Source: Bremerella cremea (lineage in GTDB: Bacteria > Planctomycetota > Planctomycetia > Pirellulales > Pirellulaceae). Taken from it: a stretch of 64,000 nt of DNA. Position 1 is the first letter of the stretch. Every line of letters begins with the position of its first letter. Shown here one piece after another: positions 62,175 to 64,000 of this stretch. A model generated the notes under the pieces. The model saw only the letters and a list, made by a program, of their open reading frames with translations, searched no databases and was not told where the DNA came from. A program made the translations under genes and the position numbers. The DNA lies in assembly GCF_003335505.1 (NCBI RefSeq), contig NZ_QPEX01000037.1, positions 1 to 64,000 of the forward strand. Reading direction: 5' to 3'.

Positions 62175-63740
62175 TTAATCGGTTGTGGGACTTGGTTCCG
62201 ATTTCTCTTGTTCTTCGGTGGGGTCCCAGTCGTACTTCGTGGCCAGGCTATGGCGCGAGACGATACCCATTTCGTGAAGCTGGGCATCTACGCGAAAATC
62301 TTCGGCTCGATTTCGTACGGCCGGGCTCGATCCCGTGACGATCACGTTGACACACGCAACCAGGTCGCACCAAGTCATGCCGTAGCGGTGAAGGTTTATC
62401 CGCCCACTCTCGAACTGCATCCGAATCACGCTCCACAGCAGCCGTTCGTAGGCTTTGGATAACCGTTCCTGTTCCGCTTCAATCCTGCGAACGAAGGGAG
62501 AGCTGCTTTCGAGAATCGAGGCGTAGTTGTTGTTCGAGGCGTCGCCGCTGATCATGTGTTCTGGCAGGTTCCAGCGCACTCCGGCGGTGCGTAGCCCGGC
62601 GTTAAGCACTTGCACAAAGTTGGCCGCTTGGGCGCCTGCCATGGGGCCGGCTTGAAACTTCTTGCCCTTGGTATCGATGACCGTACCCGCCGACCAATCG
62701 CTGATGCGTTCGGCCAGGTATCGACCATCGCTTCGCAGGCGACCGCCGCCGCTGCTGTTGGAGCGAGCGAGGCTGGCACCGAGGTTGGTGGCATCGCCAA
62801 TCCCCAGGCCACCACTCCCTTGCGCGGCTTCGATAATCATGGCGATCGAGGCTTGAATGCCGGCCCCTTTCATCATGCGACGAAGCAGTTCGGTTGCTCC
62901 GACCAGGTCATTTTGAATCGGATAGAAGTCGCTCAGGCCCCGCTTCACATGCCGAGGCGTGTTTGCCTTGAGGTGCATCACGCGGCGCGGAGAATAGAAC
63001 CGCCAGCTTTGGGCGTCGCCGTTCCATTGAATGAAGTAACCATGAATTTGCGTGGCGTCGGCTTCGTCGGTGGCAATTCCATAGCGCCAGTTCAAACGCG
63101 AAGCAGAACCGAGACGGCGTTCGAGGTAATCGGTATCGGCCGGTTCGGTAAGCCAGGCTGGCTCGGCCCGCCGCACGCGAACCTGATCGGCATTTTGTTC
63201 GAGCACCAAAATGACTTCGCCATCGATATGCTCGGCGTCGCAAAGTTCCTGCTCGAAATCGAGTTCCCAACGATTGTCGGCTAGGAAGGCATTGATGATC
63301 TGTTGGACGTCACGCACGAGTTGAGCTGGCACATGCTGCCCGCGCCGCGCGGTGGCGGCATAGTCGAAGCCGGTATGAATGATGTAGTTGCGAAGATTGC
63401 CGAGAATGCCCTGCCCAAAGGCTGACTGGGCCAGGAAGCGGGCAACGCCACGAATGGCCGCCAGATCCCATTCGGTTTGAAACACCGGGCGAAAATCGCC
63501 ACTAGCGCGATCGCTGGCCACATCGGGCAATACCGGCGATCCGTGGTGGAACGGCACGTCGGCAAGCGAAGTGCGTCCCATGGTTGGCTCGTGCCACGAT
63601 TCGTTTACACGACGGTTCGCGGCCTCTTGTCGGTCTTCGATCCAAGCGAGTTCCTGCCGCAAATAGTGCGACTCGATCTGAGCCCGCAATTCGCGGCATT
63701 CTCGAATCGGATCGGATTGGTTTTTGGCTGTCGTTTTCAT
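62175..63740 (-). CDS. Phage portal protein
   Basis: 521 residues from ATG 63740 (a TTG at 63761 opens the frame without context). Helical N-terminus, then WDLAAIRGVARFLAQSAFGQG, GILGNLRNYIIHTGFDYAATA, the DAEHIDGEVILVLEQ strand and MHLKANTPRHVKRGLSDFYP, followed by KGAGIQASIAMIIEAA and MISGDASNNNYASILESSSP. This matches lambda gpB/SPP1-type portals, which form the 12-mer vertex through which DNA passes. First recognised gene of the block, reading leftward; terminase genes, if present, are past the window edge. Confidence 0.85.
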   Translation of the reverse strand: MKTTAKNQSDPIRECRELRAQIESHYLRQELAWIEDRQEAANRRVNESWHEPTMGRTSLADVPFHHGSPVLPDVASDRASGDFRPVFQTEWDLAAIRGVARFLAQSAFGQGILGNLRNYIIHTGFDYAATARRGQHVPAQLVRDVQQIINAFLADNRWELDFEQELCDAEHIDGEVILVLEQNADQVRVRRAEPAWLTEPADTDYLERRLGSASRLNWRYGIATDEADATQIHGYFIQWNGDAQSWRFYSPRRVMHLKANTPRHVKRGLSDFYPIQNDLVGATELLRRMMKGAGIQASIAMIIEAAQGSGGLGIGDATNLGASLARSNSSGGGRLRSDGRYLAERISDWSAGTVIDTKGKKFQAGPMAGAQAANFVQVLNAGLRTAGVRWNLPEHMISGDASNNNYASILESSSPFVRRIEAEQERLSKAYERLLWSVIRMQFESGRINLHRYGMTWCDLVACVNVIVTGSSPAVRNRAEDFRVDAQLHEMGIVSRHSLATKYDWDPTEEQEKSEPSPTTD

Positions 63741-64000
63741 GGAAGCCAAAGATGCCAGCAAGGCGCTTCAAACCTGAAGAGCCGCCAGCCCATTTTTTAT
63801 TGCGGGGCAATCGCAAGCCGTTGCAGGCAGATGATTTGGAACGAGAAAAAATATTTTCTGAACTGGACATCGCAGCTTTCAGAAGAGTCGCGGTGCCAAG
63901 CAAGCTAGGGCAAACAACGGATTTTCGACTGGGTAACGCAGACTTTGTGTTGGGCTTGCGAGTCGTAATAAAGTCGTGCCTAGGAAACTACCGATGTACT

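Noticed and set aside
62610..63284. Plus-strand frame of 224 codons opposite the portal gene
   Set aside because: Shadow of the portal coding frame with no ribosome site and no recognisable fold.
63741..64000. Small head-joining gene or terminase end upstream of portal
   Set aside because: A minus-strand frame from 63903 runs into the portal gene in another frame and lacks family features; no terminase end is seen.
1..64000. CRISPR array, IS element or rRNA operon
   Set aside because: No regularly spaced repeats, no transposase-like product and no rRNA-like sequence were seen.

Overview
This window reads as chromosomal DNA of a planctomycete, most likely a marine Pirellulaceae member (Blastopirellula/Bremerella/Rhodopirellula-like). 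The assignment is inferred from content: secreted sulfatase, sialate O-acetylesterase and CE1-type esterases beside GH43, an ammonium transporter fused to a sensor kinase, many predicted secreted proteins, loosely packed mostly monocistronic genes, and abundant short palindromic intergenic repeats. No 16S rRNA, tRNA, CRISPR array or IS transposase was recognised.

Layout. 1-8.2 kb: small charged/hypothetical genes, a membrane-anchored alpha/beta hydrolase, a two-gene redox unit (a NapH-NapG-like polyferredoxin fusion plus a secreted TPR/FMN-binding protein with a flavinylation motif), and two secreted esterases. 8.4-14.9 kb: a flavodoxin-like protein, a 1280-residue ammonium transporter/PAS/histidine kinase/receiver fusion, and an overlapping HD-GYP + PilZ pair for cyclic-di-GMP signalling. 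14.9-29.3 kb: mainly minus-strand genes for polysaccharide and envelope work (GH43, glycerophosphodiester phosphodiesterase, sulfatase, feruloyl-esterase-like protein, sialate O-acetylesterase, P-type cation ATPase, MprF). 29.6-36.2 kb: gene remnants, hypotheticals, a transglutaminase-like protein, and an OafA-type acyltransferase broken by a 7-bp tandem duplication. 36.4-44.0 kb: housekeeping genes: rpoN, then two tandem SRP RNA genes followed by dnaX, ybaB and recR (the order known from Bacillus), a TVP38 membrane protein and pyrF. 44.1-44.9 kb: a hicA-hicB toxin-antitoxin pair.

45.5-63.7 kb is a tightly packed minus-strand block of tailed-phage structural genes, read from right to left: portal, prohead protease, a possible decoration protein, HK97-type major capsid protein, connector-like genes, a LamG-fold protein, tail tube, chaperone-like small genes, tail tip/hub/fibre-like proteins, and last a GT32-type glycosyltransferase translationally coupled to the preceding structural gene. 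No integrase, lysis gene or long tape-measure gene is visible; a terminase may lie beyond the right edge. Repeats of the same types as those between host genes sit inside this block, suggesting long residence. It could be a resident prophage, a gene-transfer-agent-like particle or a short-tailed defective phage.

The least ordinary items are the phage-like block without a tape measure and its coupled glycosyltransferase, the tandem SRP RNA genes with non-GNRA apical loops, the polyferredoxin with an internal Tat-like segment next to a flavinylated partner, and the frameshifted acyltransferase.
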